42,238 nt of DNA from an uncultured Gammaproteobacteria bacterium. GTDB taxonomy: Bacteria; Pseudomonadota; Gammaproteobacteria; Halothiobacillales; Halothiobacillaceae. The translations under genes and the position numbers were made by a program. This document shows positions 24,013 to 33,334 of this stretch, in pieces; within the stretch, counting starts at the first letter, position 1, and each line of letters starts with the position of its first letter. The DNA lies in assembly GCA_938004235.1 (NCBI GenBank), contig CALKWL010000339.1, positions 1 through 42,238 of the forward strand, in the 5' to 3' direction. The notes under the pieces were generated by a model, which was not told where the DNA came from, made no database searches, and saw only the letters and a list, made by a program, of their open reading frames with translations.

Positions 24013-25269
24013 ATGAATCTTACCGAACTCAAGAAAAAACCTGCCGCCGAACTGTTCGCGCTGGCCGAGTCCCTGGGCATTGAAAATATTGCGCGTGCCC
24101 GTAAACAGGATTTGCTCTTTGTCATTCTTAAGGCGCACGCCAAGACAGGCGAGCCCATTTACAGCGATGGCGTCCTGGAAATCCTTTCGGATGGCTTTGG
24201 CTTTCTGCGCACGCCGAATGACTCCTATCTGGCCGGCCCCGATGATATCTATGTGTCGCCGAGTCAGATCCGCCGTTTCGGTCTGCAAACAGGCGACAGC
24301 GTTTCCGGCACCATTCGCCCACCCAAAGACGGTGAGCGCTATTTCGCCCTGCTCAAAGTTGACACGATCAACTTTGAGCCGCCAGAAAACACCAAGGGTA
24401 AGGTGCTGTTCGAAAACCTGACGCCGCTGCACCCTGAAAAGCGTCTGCGCATGGAGCGCGGCAATGGCAGCACTGAAGATTTGACCGCGCGCATTATCGA
24501 CATCGTCGCACCCATGGGCAAAGGCCAGCGCGGCCTGATTATCGCGCCGCCCAAGGCCGGTAAGACCATGATGTTGCAGAACATTGCGCAGAGCATCACC
24601 GCCAACTACCCCGAGTGCTACCTGATCGTTCTGCTGATTGACGAGCGCCCGGAAGAGGTTACCGAGATGCAGCGCACTGTGCGCGGCGAAGTGATTGCTT
24701 CCACTTTTGATGAACCCGCCACCCGCCATGTGCAAGTCGCCGAAATGGTGATCGACAAGGCCAAGCGCCTGGTCGAGCACAAGCGCGATGTGGTGATCCT
24801 GCTCGACTCCATCACTCGCTTGGCGCGTGCCTACAACATCGTGCAGCCTTCGTCCGGCAAGGTATTGACTGGTGGTGTGGATGCCAACGCCCTGCAAAAG
24901 CCCAAGCGCTTCTTCGGCGCGGCGCGCAATATCGAGGAGGGCGGTTCGCTGACCATTATCGCTACTGCGTTGATTGACACCGGCTCGAAAATGGATGAAG
25001 TGATCTACGAGGAATTCAAGGGCACGGGCAACAGCGAAGTTCACCTCAACCGCAAGTTGGCGGAAAAGCGCGTCTATCCGGCGATCGACATCAACCGTTC
25101 TGGCACCCGTCGCGAAGAGCTGCTGACCGATGCGGAAGAAATGCAGAAGATGTGGATTCTGCGCAAATTCCTGCACACCATGGGTGAAATTGAGTCCATG
25201 GAATTCCTGCTGGATCGCCTGACTAAGACCAAGGCGAATAGCGAATTTTGGGATGCCATGAAACGCTAG
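24013..25269 (+). CDS. rho: Transcription termination factor Rho
   Basis: Rho is the hexameric RNA helicase that ends transcription. The 418-residue product has the usual length: N-terminal helical part (MNLTELKKKPAAELFALAES), the cold-shock-like RNA domain with DGFGFLRTP, the Walker A APPKAGKTMM, Walker B VVILLDSITRLARAYN, the Q-loop region and the C-terminal DINRSGTRREELL / RKFLHTMGEIE blocks. ATG 24013 is the family start; an in-frame start 33 bases earlier is not favoured. No inserted domain is present. Confidence 0.98.
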   Translation: MNLTELKKKPAAELFALAESLGIENIARARKQDLLFVILKAHAKTGEPIYSDGVLEILSDGFGFLRTPNDSYLAGPDDIYVSPSQIRRFGLQTGDSVSGTIRPPKDGERYFALLKVDTINFEPPENTKGKVLFENLTPLHPEKRLRMERGNGSTEDLTARIIDIVAPMGKGQRGLIIAPPKAGKTMMLQNIAQSITANYPECYLIVLLIDERPEEVTEMQRTVRGEVIASTFDEPATRHVQVAEMVIDKAKRLVEHKRDVVILLDSITRLARAYNIVQPSSGKVLTGGVDANALQKPKRFFGAARNIEEGGSLTIIATALIDTGSKMDEVIYEEFKGTGNSEVHLNRKLAEKRVYPAIDINRSGTRREELLTDAEEMQKMWILRKFLHTMGEIESMEFLLDRLTKTKANSEFWDAMKR

Positions 25270-25337
25270 TCGTTTCCGACTCTGTGATCGGCTGGACTAG
25301 GAGTATTTCCTCAGAAAGGCAGCAAGCGTTGAACACA

Positions 25338-25973
25338 TTAGACCAGTCCCATTTCGCGCGCCAACAGCGTTGCCTCAGCGCGTGAGGAAACGTTGAGTTT
25401 GCGGTAGATATCTTTCACGTAGCCGGTCACGGTGTGCTGAGAGATACCGAGCAAGCGTGCGCTTCCCGCCGTGGTCATGCCTTTGGCGATAAGTTGCAGC
25501 ACCTCGATTTCGCGTCCGGTCAGGTGTGGCGACGTTGCATCAGGGTTTTGTGTCGGGCTGAAGTGACTCAACATACGGCGAGCGATGGCGGGCGAGATCG
25601 GTGGCTCGTCTGCCGCAATACCCTTTAGCGCGCGTACGATCACGTCTACCGGTTGGTCTTTGAGCAGGTAGCCGCGCGCGCCGGCGCGTAGAGCCGGGAA
25701 TATATGCCTGTCGTCATCGAAAATGCTGGCCACGATACACAGCGATGCCGGACTGTGTAGGTTGATGCTCTGGATCACCTCGATACCTGATCCATCCGGC
25801 AAGCCGAGGTCGATCAGGGCGATTGCGGGGCGCCCGCCGTCGAGGATATAGCGCCGCGCCTCATTCACGCTTGTCGCCGTGTCGATCTCGATGTCGTCGA
25901 AGCTTTGGCGCAAGGCGTGCTCTAGCCAGCGGCGGGATTCGGGCAGGTCATCGAGAATAAATCCGGTTTTCAT
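25338..25973 (-). CDS. NarL/FixJ-type response regulator
   Basis: The 211-residue protein has a receiver domain with phosphoacceptor Asp55 in ALIDLGLPDG, acidic Asp8/Asp9, and Lys105 in YLLKDQ. Its LuxR-type DNA-binding domain (about 146-205) carries LTGREIEVLQLIAKGMTTAGSARLLGISQHTVTGYVKDIYRKLNVSSRAEA. It is divergent from a histidine kinase gene starting at 26165 and is its obvious partner. ATG 25973 gives the normal N-terminus. The target genes are unknown; the lipoprotein gene convergent with the kinase is one candidate. Confidence 0.92.
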   Translation of the reverse strand: MKTGFILDDLPESRRWLEHALRQSFDDIEIDTATSVNEARRYILDGGRPAIALIDLGLPDGSGIEVIQSINLHSPASLCIVASIFDDDRHIFPALRAGARGYLLKDQPVDVIVRALKGIAADEPPISPAIARRMLSHFSPTQNPDATSPHLTGREIEVLQLIAKGMTTAGSARLLGISQHTVTGYVKDIYRKLNVSSRAEATLLAREMGLV

Positions 25974-26164
25974 GCGGGCGTTTCCTGGTGTGCTCGTTGC
26001 GAGTGTGCTTGAGAGCGGTTTGTGGCGTGGCAAGCCTTGCAGCGCTTCTGAGTGCAGGTTCCGATAGCATAAGCCTGCGTTTTTTGGGGCGATACCCCGC
26101 ATTTACGGGGGTGCGTTTTTTGTCGCATTTTTTGTCACATCCATTCTTTTTCCACTCACGCCTC

Positions 26165-28066
26165 ATGCGCATCCATCTGCTTCTCGCCTGGTTCGTTGTG
26201 GCAATCTGCGGCGTTTCTCAGGCCTATGCCATTACTCTCGCTACGCCGGATGAGCGTGGCATTTTTGTATTACAGCATGCTGATTTCGTGCTTGATGCGG
26301 CTTGCGAGCCGCCTGCGCCGGAGGCAGCCTGGGTTGCGCGCAGCTTGCCTGATTGGTGGGGGTCGAGTCTGCCGGACAACGAGGGCGTTGGCTGGTATCG
26401 AATGCGATTTGAGCTTGAGCGTGAGCCGCATGAGCTTTACTCGATTCTCCTGCCCCGGTTGGGGCTGAATGCTGAGGTCTTCTTGGACGGGGTGAAAATC
26501 GGTAGCGGCGGGCGTTTTGATGAGCCCGTCGCGCGTTATTGGAATCGCCCATTGCTGTTTATTATCCCTCCGGGGTTGCTGCGTGAAGGGACGCATGTTC
26601 TCGACGTGCGTTTGCGCGGTCATGCCTATTCGCAGCCTTTTCTGTTTCCACCGCTGATCGGGGCGGAGCGCGTGCTCAGGGCAAAGTTCGAGGCGCTGAT
26701 TTTTCGTAATGTCACCATCAATCAGGCGGTGAGTCTGATGATTGCGACGATTGGTGTGTTCATGCTCAATCTTTGGCTGCGCCGCCGCCAGGACACGGCC
26801 TATGGACTGTTTGGTCTGTCAGCGCTGATTTGGGGCGCACAATCGACCAACTTGTTCCTGATCGACATTCCCGTGCCGACAGCAGTCTGGGAGATTTTCG
26901 TCAATGCCAGCTTTCAGGCGTTTTCTGCCCTGTTGCTGATTTCGTTGCTGCGTTTTACCGGTGTCGAGACGCGGTGGTTCAGTCGCGCACTCTGGTTAAT
27001 GATGTTGCTCTCGCCGCTGAGCCTGTCCCTGGCATCGCCCGCGCTGTATTTGCCGCTGACCACGTTTTGGCATCTTGGAACCTTGCTCGCCGCGCTGTTT
27101 ACCCTGTTTGTGCTGCTGCGTGAGGGGTTCGTGCGCGGCAATGAGGATGCCCGTCCTCTGGTTGTGGGCATGGGGGTGATAGTCCTGTTCGCGGCTCACG
27201 ACTGGTTGATGCATAGTCAGCATCGTTTATTGAGCGCCTTGCAGCCCGTTTTGCAGGAGGACATCTATCTACTGCAATTCGCTGCGCCGATGCTGTTCTT
27301 TGTTATCGGCCTCATCATGACAGCACGTTATGCGCGTGCCTTGAACGAGTTTGAAGCGCTCAATCGTGGGCTGGAGCGCCTTGTGGACGAGAAGCATGCC
27401 CAGCTTGAAGACAGCTTCCGCAAAATGCGTGTCCTGGAATGTGAGCAGGCCGCACGAGAGGAGCGTGAGCGTATTCACAGCGATCTGCATGATGATGTCG
27501 GTGCCAAGCTTCTTTCATTGGTCTACCGTGCGGGCGATGGTGAAAACGCGGATTTGGCGCGTTCCGCCTTGCAGGATTTGCGCGATATTGTCGCCCGCAC
27601 TCATGCGGAGGGTGTTCAACTGGATGAAGCGTTGGCTGACTGGCGCAGCGAGAGCGAACAGCGTTTGCGGGACGCTGGCCTGGAGCTTGATTGGCAGCAA
27701 GAGTTCGGAGTGGGTGTGGTGGTGGTGCTGCTGCAACACGCTCAGGCGATCAATATGCGGCGAATTTTGCGCGAGGCGGTCTCCAATGCCATTCGTCATG
27801 CGCACGCTGGGCGGTTTGCCGTCGATATCAGGATGGAAGAACGCGCTCTGAGTATTCGTTTGGAAGATGATGGTCTGGGGCTTGCGCTGATGAATGGAAC
27901 GCCTGCTGCGCTTTCGGCAGGACGCGGAATTCAGAGCATGCAAAACCGTGCACGGAAACTGGGTGCCGCGTTACGTTTTTACACAGCGGTAAGTGGTGGA
28001 TTGGGTATTGAGCTTGTTCTGCCGTTGAATGCCACGATGTGCTCGGCTGAGTGCGTTACTGTGTGA
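26165..28066 (+). CDS. Sensor histidine kinase with 7TM-DISM-like sensor
   Basis: The 633-residue membrane kinase has a signal peptide (MRIHLLLAWFVVAICGVSQAYA split over residues 1-22), a periplasmic beta-rich domain (about 23-175) like 7TMR-DISM extracellular domains, and seven or so membrane segments (about 180-395). A coiled coil follows, then a HisKA_3-type dimerisation segment with His442 in HSDLHDDVGAK, and an HATPase domain with the N-box REAVSNAIRHAH and DDGLGL. Short HisKA_3 kinases pair with NarL-type regulators, matching the divergent regulator gene. An upstream in-frame start at 25988 would run through the shared promoter region and is rejected. The gene ends at a bidirectional terminator. 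Confidence 0.92.
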   Translation: MRIHLLLAWFVVAICGVSQAYAITLATPDERGIFVLQHADFVLDAACEPPAPEAAWVARSLPDWWGSSLPDNEGVGWYRMRFELEREPHELYSILLPRLGLNAEVFLDGVKIGSGGRFDEPVARYWNRPLLFIIPPGLLREGTHVLDVRLRGHAYSQPFLFPPLIGAERVLRAKFEALIFRNVTINQAVSLMIATIGVFMLNLWLRRRQDTAYGLFGLSALIWGAQSTNLFLIDIPVPTAVWEIFVNASFQAFSALLLISLLRFTGVETRWFSRALWLMMLLSPLSLSLASPALYLPLTTFWHLGTLLAALFTLFVLLREGFVRGNEDARPLVVGMGVIVLFAAHDWLMHSQHRLLSALQPVLQEDIYLLQFAAPMLFFVIGLIMTARYARALNEFEALNRGLERLVDEKHAQLEDSFRKMRVLECEQAAREERERIHSDLHDDVGAKLLSLVYRAGDGENADLARSALQDLRDIVARTHAEGVQLDEALADWRSESEQRLRDAGLELDWQQEFGVGVVVVLLQHAQAINMRRILREAVSNAIRHAHAGRFAVDIRMEERALSIRLEDDGLGLALMNGTPAALSAGRGIQSMQNRARKLGAALRFYTAVSGGLGIELVLPLNATMCSAECVTV

Positions 28067-28095
28067 ATCATCTGCGTTTGTGTGGCTCAATAAAA

Positions 28096-28114
28096 AAGCC
28101 GCATCGTGCGGCTT
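28096..28114. terminator. Bidirectional terminator between convergent genes
   Basis: AAGCCGCA (28096-28103) pairs perfectly with TGCGGCTT (28107-28114) around a TCG loop. Six A residues (28092-28097) precede it, so it can serve as a terminator with a T run on the minus strand; on the plus strand only AACTTT follows. It separates the kinase from the convergent lipoprotein gene. Confidence 0.8.
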
Positions 28115-28173
28115 AACTTTAGCGGGCAATGTTTTTTTACAGCTGTGAAGCTTTGCCCCACGGCTGTATCCGT

Positions 28174-29844
28174 TTAGAACGGAACAAACCCCATCGAGCC
28201 TTTGAGCGTAAAGTCTGCTGCCGTGCCAATAATGACCTTCATGGGTGTGGCGTTCATACTGATAAGGCCTGTGGCCTTGTCGAAGCTTACGCCATAGTCG
28301 GAGCATTTGAGTAATTGACCCACCGCTTGGGATGGCGTAAGTGTGCACATACCAGTCACGTTCCCTAGAGGGGCGCTGACGATTGGAAGGCCGCCGCCTA
28401 CGTTAATTTGCAATGTTTCGGATTCAGGGTTGCCGGCCATGCGCACATAGGCCACGACGAGCTTCAGTTGGTTTATGTCGGCGCCAACCTGCCATGACCA
28501 TTTTTTGCGGTCAAGAAAGGTTACGTCGGTCACGCCCTGTTCGAACACGGGGGCGCTTTGTGGAATTTTGGTAAACCCGTTAATCGGCGCCGAGAGTGTG
28601 ACGCCGCTGCCAGCGCCAGGCGTGCCGCCTGTGCCGCCGCCGTCATCACTGGCAGGTTTGTCGCCGCGCACGACGGTCACCCCATCCTTGGGTGATACGC
28701 CACTCCATGAGCGGTCGGCGAACAGGTCAATGTGTCCTTGCTTGAAATGCAGGTAGAGCATTTTGCCGTGGGTTGCACTGGTTTCCATGCACAGCGAGTC
28801 GAGGGGATACTCGATGCCATTGTAGAAAATCGTGGCATCGGTACCCACCAGGAGTTGTGCGTCACCGGTCTTGGTGAAATTGAAGCTGTTGTCGAAAACA
28901 CCCTCACTACCGCTGTAGGGGCCGGAGAAGCTGACAATATCCATGGCTCCGGGCAGGCTGACTGCGGTGCCCGGCTGGAAGAGCTCGGTTTTACAGCTAA
29001 GTGCGGCGGCGGGTTGCGGCGTAGTTTGGCAGCTCAGGCGCTCATCTTTCAGCTCGCAGTAGCCGCTGTCGAGTCCCTTGGCAATCGCCGCCGAGAGTTT
29101 GCTCTTGAGCTTTTTACGATCAGCGTCCGAGCCATTGGCGAGGGTGTTGGTCAGTGTGCTCAGATAGGCTCCCAAATCCCCCTGCATTTTTGCATCGGCC
29201 TGCATCTGCGAGAGGGCGCGCAGCAGTTCGCGGTAAGCCATGGACAGCGCATTGGCGTTGCCTAAGGCGGGGAGTGTATCCAGTAGATTGAATGCGCTGT
29301 CCAGTTGCGGCAGCACGGTTAGCAGTTGTTTGGTCTTTGCTTCGATGTCAGTACGCGTTAGGTTGTTTGCCATGCGTACGGCGGCTTCCGTGAAGGGGGT
29401 GATAGCGGCTGAAGTGACGCCGCCATTTGCACCAACAACAACGATGTTGCGCAGGGTGCCTTTCAGCGGTGTTCCGCTGCTTTCATCGCCCACGGTGGCT
29501 TCGTCATCGTAGGCTGCGCCATTTTCGATGGCGAGTAGAACCTCCCCGACATAGCTGCCAATATCAATCGTAAACTGGCTATCGGCATTAACGCTGGAGC
29601 AGGCGATTTTGCCGCCTTGCTTGCCTGCGTCGAGCTTGTACGCGCAGGTCTGACCGCTCAGGAACTTGCCGGCCATAGCTGTACCCGACACACTGCTGGA
29701 AAGTGTTGTCCCGCCCCCTCCTTCGCCTCCCGTGCTGTCTCCTCCAGTGTTGCTCGGTGCAGCATCATCGGAGCCGCCGCAGCCCGCCACGCTGGCGATG
29801 ATGATTGCGCAAGCCATCGCAAGAATGCTCTTCTTCCTTTTCAT
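28174..29844 (-). CDS. Large lipoprotein of unknown function
   Basis: The 556-residue product has a lipoprotein signal (MKRKKSILAMACAIIIASVAGC) with lipobox VAGC, followed by a flexible Gly/Ser/Thr linker (GGDSTGGEGGGGT). A second Gly-rich linker (DDGGGTGGTPGAGSG, about residue 400) divides two globular parts. The N-terminal part begins like a carboxypeptidase-type beta domain (SGTAMAGKFLSGQTCAYKL) and contains a helical stretch around 175-265. Cysteines at CAYKL, IACSS, YCELKD, LSCQTT and LSCKTE could form disulfides. I recognise no family. It should be anchored in the outer or inner membrane; absence of Asp after the Cys favours outer membrane. Confidence 0.8.
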   Translation of the reverse strand: MKRKKSILAMACAIIIASVAGCGGSDDAAPSNTGGDSTGGEGGGGTTLSSSVSGTAMAGKFLSGQTCAYKLDAGKQGGKIACSSVNADSQFTIDIGSYVGEVLLAIENGAAYDDEATVGDESSGTPLKGTLRNIVVVGANGGVTSAAITPFTEAAVRMANNLTRTDIEAKTKQLLTVLPQLDSAFNLLDTLPALGNANALSMAYRELLRALSQMQADAKMQGDLGAYLSTLTNTLANGSDADRKKLKSKLSAAIAKGLDSGYCELKDERLSCQTTPQPAAALSCKTELFQPGTAVSLPGAMDIVSFSGPYSGSEGVFDNSFNFTKTGDAQLLVGTDATIFYNGIEYPLDSLCMETSATHGKMLYLHFKQGHIDLFADRSWSGVSPKDGVTVVRGDKPASDDGGGTGGTPGAGSGVTLSAPINGFTKIPQSAPVFEQGVTDVTFLDRKKWSWQVGADINQLKLVVAYVRMAGNPESETLQINVGGGLPIVSAPLGNVTGMCTLTPSQAVGQLLKCSDYGVSFDKATGLISMNATPMKVIIGTAADFTLKGSMGFVPF

Positions 29845-30034
29845 GAAACTCGAAACCTCGTTAACTTGACTGAACGCCGAACAAAAAAGACCTGTCGCCG
29901 TGGTCGGTGATGGTAGGGTTTGCTCAATGCTCTGTATCCCCCGTGAACAGGGGGGCTTGGCTCGCGAAGGTATGGTTCAGGTGAGGAGTCGTTGGGCTCC
30001 ACATGGCGGGCTGGAATAAGTGCTTCAGCGCTTG

Positions 30035-30715
30035 CTAGGGTTGCGTCTGTGCGTTCAGAGCGGCCAGCCTTTCCGGCGTGCCGATGTCGTGCCATTCGCC
30101 TTGGTGGTGTTCGCCGCTTATTTGGCCGAGATCGGCGGCGCGGCGCAAAAGCGGGGCGAGGGGGTGACAGCCGGACGGGATGTCGTGGAAGAAGTGCGGG
30201 TGGAAGCGCGCTATGCCGGCGTAGGTGAGCGTTGGGGCGGGTTCTTGCGAATTGCGCACCAGGCCGCTTTCGAGAACAAAATCGCCCTTGGGGTGTTGCG
30301 GCGGATTGCTGACCATGACGAGGTGCGCCGGGGTTTGGTGCGGGGTGAGAAGTTGGCGGTAGTCGTAGTCGGTGTAGATGTCGGCATTGACCAGAATGAA
30401 GGGATTTGAGCCGAGCAGTGGCAGGGCGCGGCGGATGCCGCCTGCGGTCTCCAGTCCCGTTTCGCCTTCATGGGAGTAGCAGATGGTTGCGCCGAGCTTT
30501 GCGCCGGTGCCGAGCGCGGCGTGGATTTTGGCGCCGAGGTAGGCGGTGTTGATGACAATCTGCGTGATGCCTGCGTCCACCAGTCGGCGGATGTGGTGTT
30601 CGATCAGCGGGATACCATGCACGCAGAGCAGGGGTTTGGGGGTGGTGAGGGTGAGCGGCTGCATACGACGGCCTTCACCGGCGGCGAGGATCATGGCTTT
30701 CATGCGAGTGCTCAT
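30035..30715 (-). CDS. murU: N-acetylmuramate alpha-1-phosphate uridylyltransferase
   Basis: MurU makes UDP-MurNAc from MurNAc-1-phosphate and UTP in the peptidoglycan-recycling route that bypasses early cell-wall synthesis. The 226-residue product starts MKAMILAAGEGRRMQPLT after a short MSTR lead, and has TPKPLL, ETGGI-like ETAGGIRRAL and VNADIYTDYD, as expected for this nucleotidyltransferase. Its ATG at 30715 overlaps the amgK stop in ATGA, and the amgK-murU pair is the known recycling operon. Without that neighbour it would be called a generic sugar nucleotidyltransferase. Confidence 0.93.
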   Translation of the reverse strand: MSTRMKAMILAAGEGRRMQPLTLTTPKPLLCVHGIPLIEHHIRRLVDAGITQIVINTAYLGAKIHAALGTGAKLGATICYSHEGETGLETAGGIRRALPLLGSNPFILVNADIYTDYDYRQLLTPHQTPAHLVMVSNPPQHPKGDFVLESGLVRNSQEPAPTLTYAGIARFHPHFFHDIPSGCHPLAPLLRRAADLGQISGEHHQGEWHDIGTPERLAALNAQTQP

Positions 30716-31716
30716 GGGCGGGCGCAGCCGTGTTGGTTGAGCCAGTCGATAAAGTCGGCGAATTCGGGGTAGGGTGCGAGCGAGCGGTGCAGGTTGCGTA
30801 GGGTGAGCGGCAGGTCGGCGAGGTAGCCGCTTTTGCCGTCGCGGTGGTGCAGGCGGGCGAAGATGCCGAGAACCTTGAGGTGACGTTGTGCGCTCATCCA
30901 GTCGAAGTCGGTTTTGAAGTGTTCCCACGCGGGGATGTCGGGCTGGTTTTGTTGCAGCGCGTGGTGATGCTGGCGCAACCATGCTTCGACTTGTTCATCC
31001 GGCCATTCGATATAACTGTCGCGCAAAAGTGAGGCGAGGTCGTAGGTGATCGGGCCGTGCACGGCATCCTGGAAGTCGATAATGCCGGGCGGGTTGTCGG
31101 GTGTGAGCATGAGGTTGCGGCTATGGTAGTCGCGGTGTACAAAACCTTGCGGCTGGGCGAGGGCGCGTGCGGCGAGGCGGGCATAGGCGGCGTTGAGTAA
31201 TGCCATGTCGTCGTTGCCTGGCTCAAGGCCGAGATGTCGGCGCAGATACCAGGTGTCGAAGAGCTGCATCTCGCTGATGAGTTTGGCGCGGTCGTAGTGC
31301 GGCAGGTCGTCGGATGGGCAGGTTTGCAGGTGCAGCAGGGCGCGCAGTGCATGGGCATAGAGCGTGGCGGCCTCATCCGGGCTAGCCTGTTGCAGAACCG
31401 GAAGCAGGGGGGTGGAGCCAAAGTCGTCCAGCAGCATGAGCCCGTGTTCCAGGCTGTAGGCGTGGATTGCGGGGACGTGCGCGCCGTGTGCGTCCAGGCG
31501 TTGTGCAATATGCAGAAACGGGCGGATGTCTTCGTGTTGCGGGGGGGCGTCCATCACGATGCGCGTAAGCCGTGCGCCGTCTGGGATGGCGGCGCGGAAG
31601 TAGCGGCGAAAGCTGGCATCCGCTGAGGCGGGTTCGAGGTTTTGGATGTTGAGTTCAAGCGTGTTATGCAGCCAGTCGAGGATCAGCTCGCGGCGCGGGT
31701 CATGCGTGGGTGTCAT
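30712..31716 (-). CDS. amgK: Anomeric MurNAc/GlcNAc kinase
   Basis: AmgK phosphorylates the anomeric carbon of N-acetylmuramate to feed MurU. The 334-residue product has the aminoglycoside-phosphotransferase fold: the catalytic loop FVHRDYHSRNLML (HxDxxxxN) and the metal motif GIIDFQDA. The early SFRRYFRA block and MDAPPQHEDIRPF are AmgK-like. It overlaps murU by four bases and starts four bases after the stop of the MgtC-like gene, so all three are on one transcript. Confidence 0.93.
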   Translation of the reverse strand: MTPTHDPRRELILDWLHNTLELNIQNLEPASADASFRRYFRAAIPDGARLTRIVMDAPPQHEDIRPFLHIAQRLDAHGAHVPAIHAYSLEHGLMLLDDFGSTPLLPVLQQASPDEAATLYAHALRALLHLQTCPSDDLPHYDRAKLISEMQLFDTWYLRRHLGLEPGNDDMALLNAAYARLAARALAQPQGFVHRDYHSRNLMLTPDNPPGIIDFQDAVHGPITYDLASLLRDSYIEWPDEQVEAWLRQHHHALQQNQPDIPAWEHFKTDFDWMSAQRHLKVLGIFARLHHRDGKSGYLADLPLTLRNLHRSLAPYPEFADFIDWLNQHGCARP

Positions 31717-31720
31717 TGGG

Positions 31721-33016
31721 CTACAGGTTAAGGCTGAGTGAGGCAAGTACGGAAGCGGTCAGCACGACGGCGCCGACGCGTAGCCCGAGGGCGCGGCCGC
31801 CAATCGACCAGGTCAGCAGCAGTTTGACGGCGGTGTTGGTGAGGGCGGCAAGCAGGATGGCGTTGCGTGCGGTGTCGGCGGCGAGGCCGTCGATACTCAT
31901 GCGTGCGGTGGACAGGGTGAGGGCGTCCACATCGGCCAGTCCGCTGACGAAGGCCAGAATGTACAGCCCGGTGTCGCCAAACAGTTCGCGCGCGCCGATG
32001 GACAGTACCAGAATGATGCTCAGAATCAGGCCGAATTTCAGAGCGTTCCCCAGCTCGAAGGGGTTGCCGAGTACGGAGGCTTGGGCGCTTGCGGGGCTGT
32101 CCGGCTGTGCCCGGCTGCGTCGCCACAACCAGAAGGCGCCGGCCAGATGGACAGCGCTCATGCTCAGCATGGGCGGAAGCAGGCTGCCCAACAGGGCGGG
32201 GTTGATCACGCCTGCTTCAACGGCAATGCGGATGAACATGAGGCTTGAGGCGGCGAGAATCCCGGCGGCGAGCAGTTCTGGCGTGAAGCGTTGTGCACGC
32301 GCGTGCTGGGCGAGGCTGAGCGTGGTGGCGGTGGATGACACCAGGCCGCCGAGCAGGCTGGTCAGCATGATGCCTTGGCGTTCGCCCGCAAGCCGGATGG
32401 CGATGTAGCCGCTGAAGGACAGCGCCGAAACCAATACCACCATCCACCAGGCAAGGTAGGGGTTGAACGCCTGCCACGGGCCAAAGCCCTGGTTGGGCAA
32501 TAAGGGCAGCAGGACGACGGAAATCAGCAGGAATTTGAGCGTGGCGTTGAGCTCTTCGGCGGAGAGGCGGGTGAGCCATGCGTGCAGTATCGGTTTGAGC
32601 CCCAGCAGGGTGGTAATAATGACGGCGGCAATGGCCGCAACCAGCGGCTGTCCCAGGGTGGCGGTCAGACCCAGAACGAAGCTGGCGAGCAAGGCAAGTT
32701 CGGTGGTCATGCCGCGGTCGGCGTCGCCTGCGGAGGGGTGGTTGTCAAGCCAGTAGCCGACGATCACCAGGACGGCAAAGCTGAGCAGCCCCAATCCCGC
32801 AAAGATTGCGCCAAGCGACAGCGCAAGGGCGCCGACGAGCCCGCCGGTGAGCGCGGCCAGGCCAAAGGTGCGGATACCGGCGACGCGCGTGCCTTCGGCG
32901 GCATGGCGTGCGTGCCAGCCGCGCTCCGTGCCGATCAGCAAGCCGATGGCAAGCGCCAGCCCGAGGTTTTGCAGCAGGGGGAGTGAGGTCATTGCAAAGC
33001 TTTGAGTGGGTTCCAT
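31721..33016 (-). CDS. MgtC/DUF4010 family membrane protein
   Basis: The 431-residue integral membrane protein starts with an MgtC/SapB-type region (LGLALAIGLLIGTERGWHAR and RVAGIRTFGLAALTGGL) and continues into a DUF4010 domain with many further membrane helices. MgtC relatives are linked to magnesium limitation and acid survival, but for this long two-domain form no function is established. It is the first gene of the amgK-murU transcript; no reason for that link is visible. The start may be ATG 33016 or ATG 32992. Confidence 0.85.
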   Translation of the reverse strand: MEPTQSFAMTSLPLLQNLGLALAIGLLIGTERGWHARHAAEGTRVAGIRTFGLAALTGGLVGALALSLGAIFAGLGLLSFAVLVIVGYWLDNHPSAGDADRGMTTELALLASFVLGLTATLGQPLVAAIAAVIITTLLGLKPILHAWLTRLSAEELNATLKFLLISVVLLPLLPNQGFGPWQAFNPYLAWWMVVLVSALSFSGYIAIRLAGERQGIMLTSLLGGLVSSTATTLSLAQHARAQRFTPELLAAGILAASSLMFIRIAVEAGVINPALLGSLLPPMLSMSAVHLAGAFWLWRRSRAQPDSPASAQASVLGNPFELGNALKFGLILSIILVLSIGARELFGDTGLYILAFVSGLADVDALTLSTARMSIDGLAADTARNAILLAALTNTAVKLLLTWSIGGRALGLRVGAVVLTASVLASLSLNL

Positions 33017-33121
33017 GCCCGGAAGCTGTTGATTCTGTCAGCATGGTTCACGGATTTCTAGCGGGCTGTTAAGGAATTGCTGAGTCATTCAGCATTTACC
33101 CAGGTGATTTTGTGTGGTTTT

Positions 33122-33256
33122 CAGTCCGATCGAGTCCGATATACGCCCGGACTCGATCGCGACAAATCAATTATGTGCGTGATTGATTTGCGTGCGGGAC
33201 ACTCATGTCCCGCCTTATCAGACGGCTGAAATAAATACTTCGGCCGTCTGGCTAAG
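33122..33256 (-). repeat. Modular hairpin repeat, copy 3 (most complete)
   Basis: Four hairpins in a row: CGATCGAGTCCG/CGGACTCGATCG (33127-33159), AAATCAAT/ATTGATTT (33164-33189), GCGGGAC/GTCCCGC (33194-33213) and CAGACGGC/GCCGTCTG (33219-33250). Copies at 270-350 and 19109-19190 contain subsets of these in the same relative order on the opposite strand. It fills most of the gap 33017-33334. Confidence 0.85.
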
Positions 33257-33264
33257 GGTGTGGG

Positions 33265-33295
33265 TTGTCATGATTGCTGTGGGCTCATGTATGAT
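33265..33295 (+). promoter_or_regulatory. Possible promoter of the persulfide dioxygenase gene
   Basis: TTGTCA (33265-33270) and TATGAT (33290-33295) resemble sigma-70 boxes. The 19-base spacer is longer than optimal. It lies between the repeat and the ATG at 33335, with TGGAGAT as the ribosome site. Confidence 0.4.
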
Positions 33296-33334
33296 TGGCT
33301 CAATTTGTTTTATCCGTGGTCAGTGGAGATAGTC

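Noticed and set aside
29845..30034. Possible cyclic-di-GMP riboswitch before the lipoprotein gene
   Set aside because: A GAGCAAACC string on the minus strand recalls part of the GEMM motif, but the rest of the conserved core is missing.
33122..33256. CRISPR array
   Set aside because: The repeated units are different hairpins, not identical direct repeats with spacers, and no cas gene is present.
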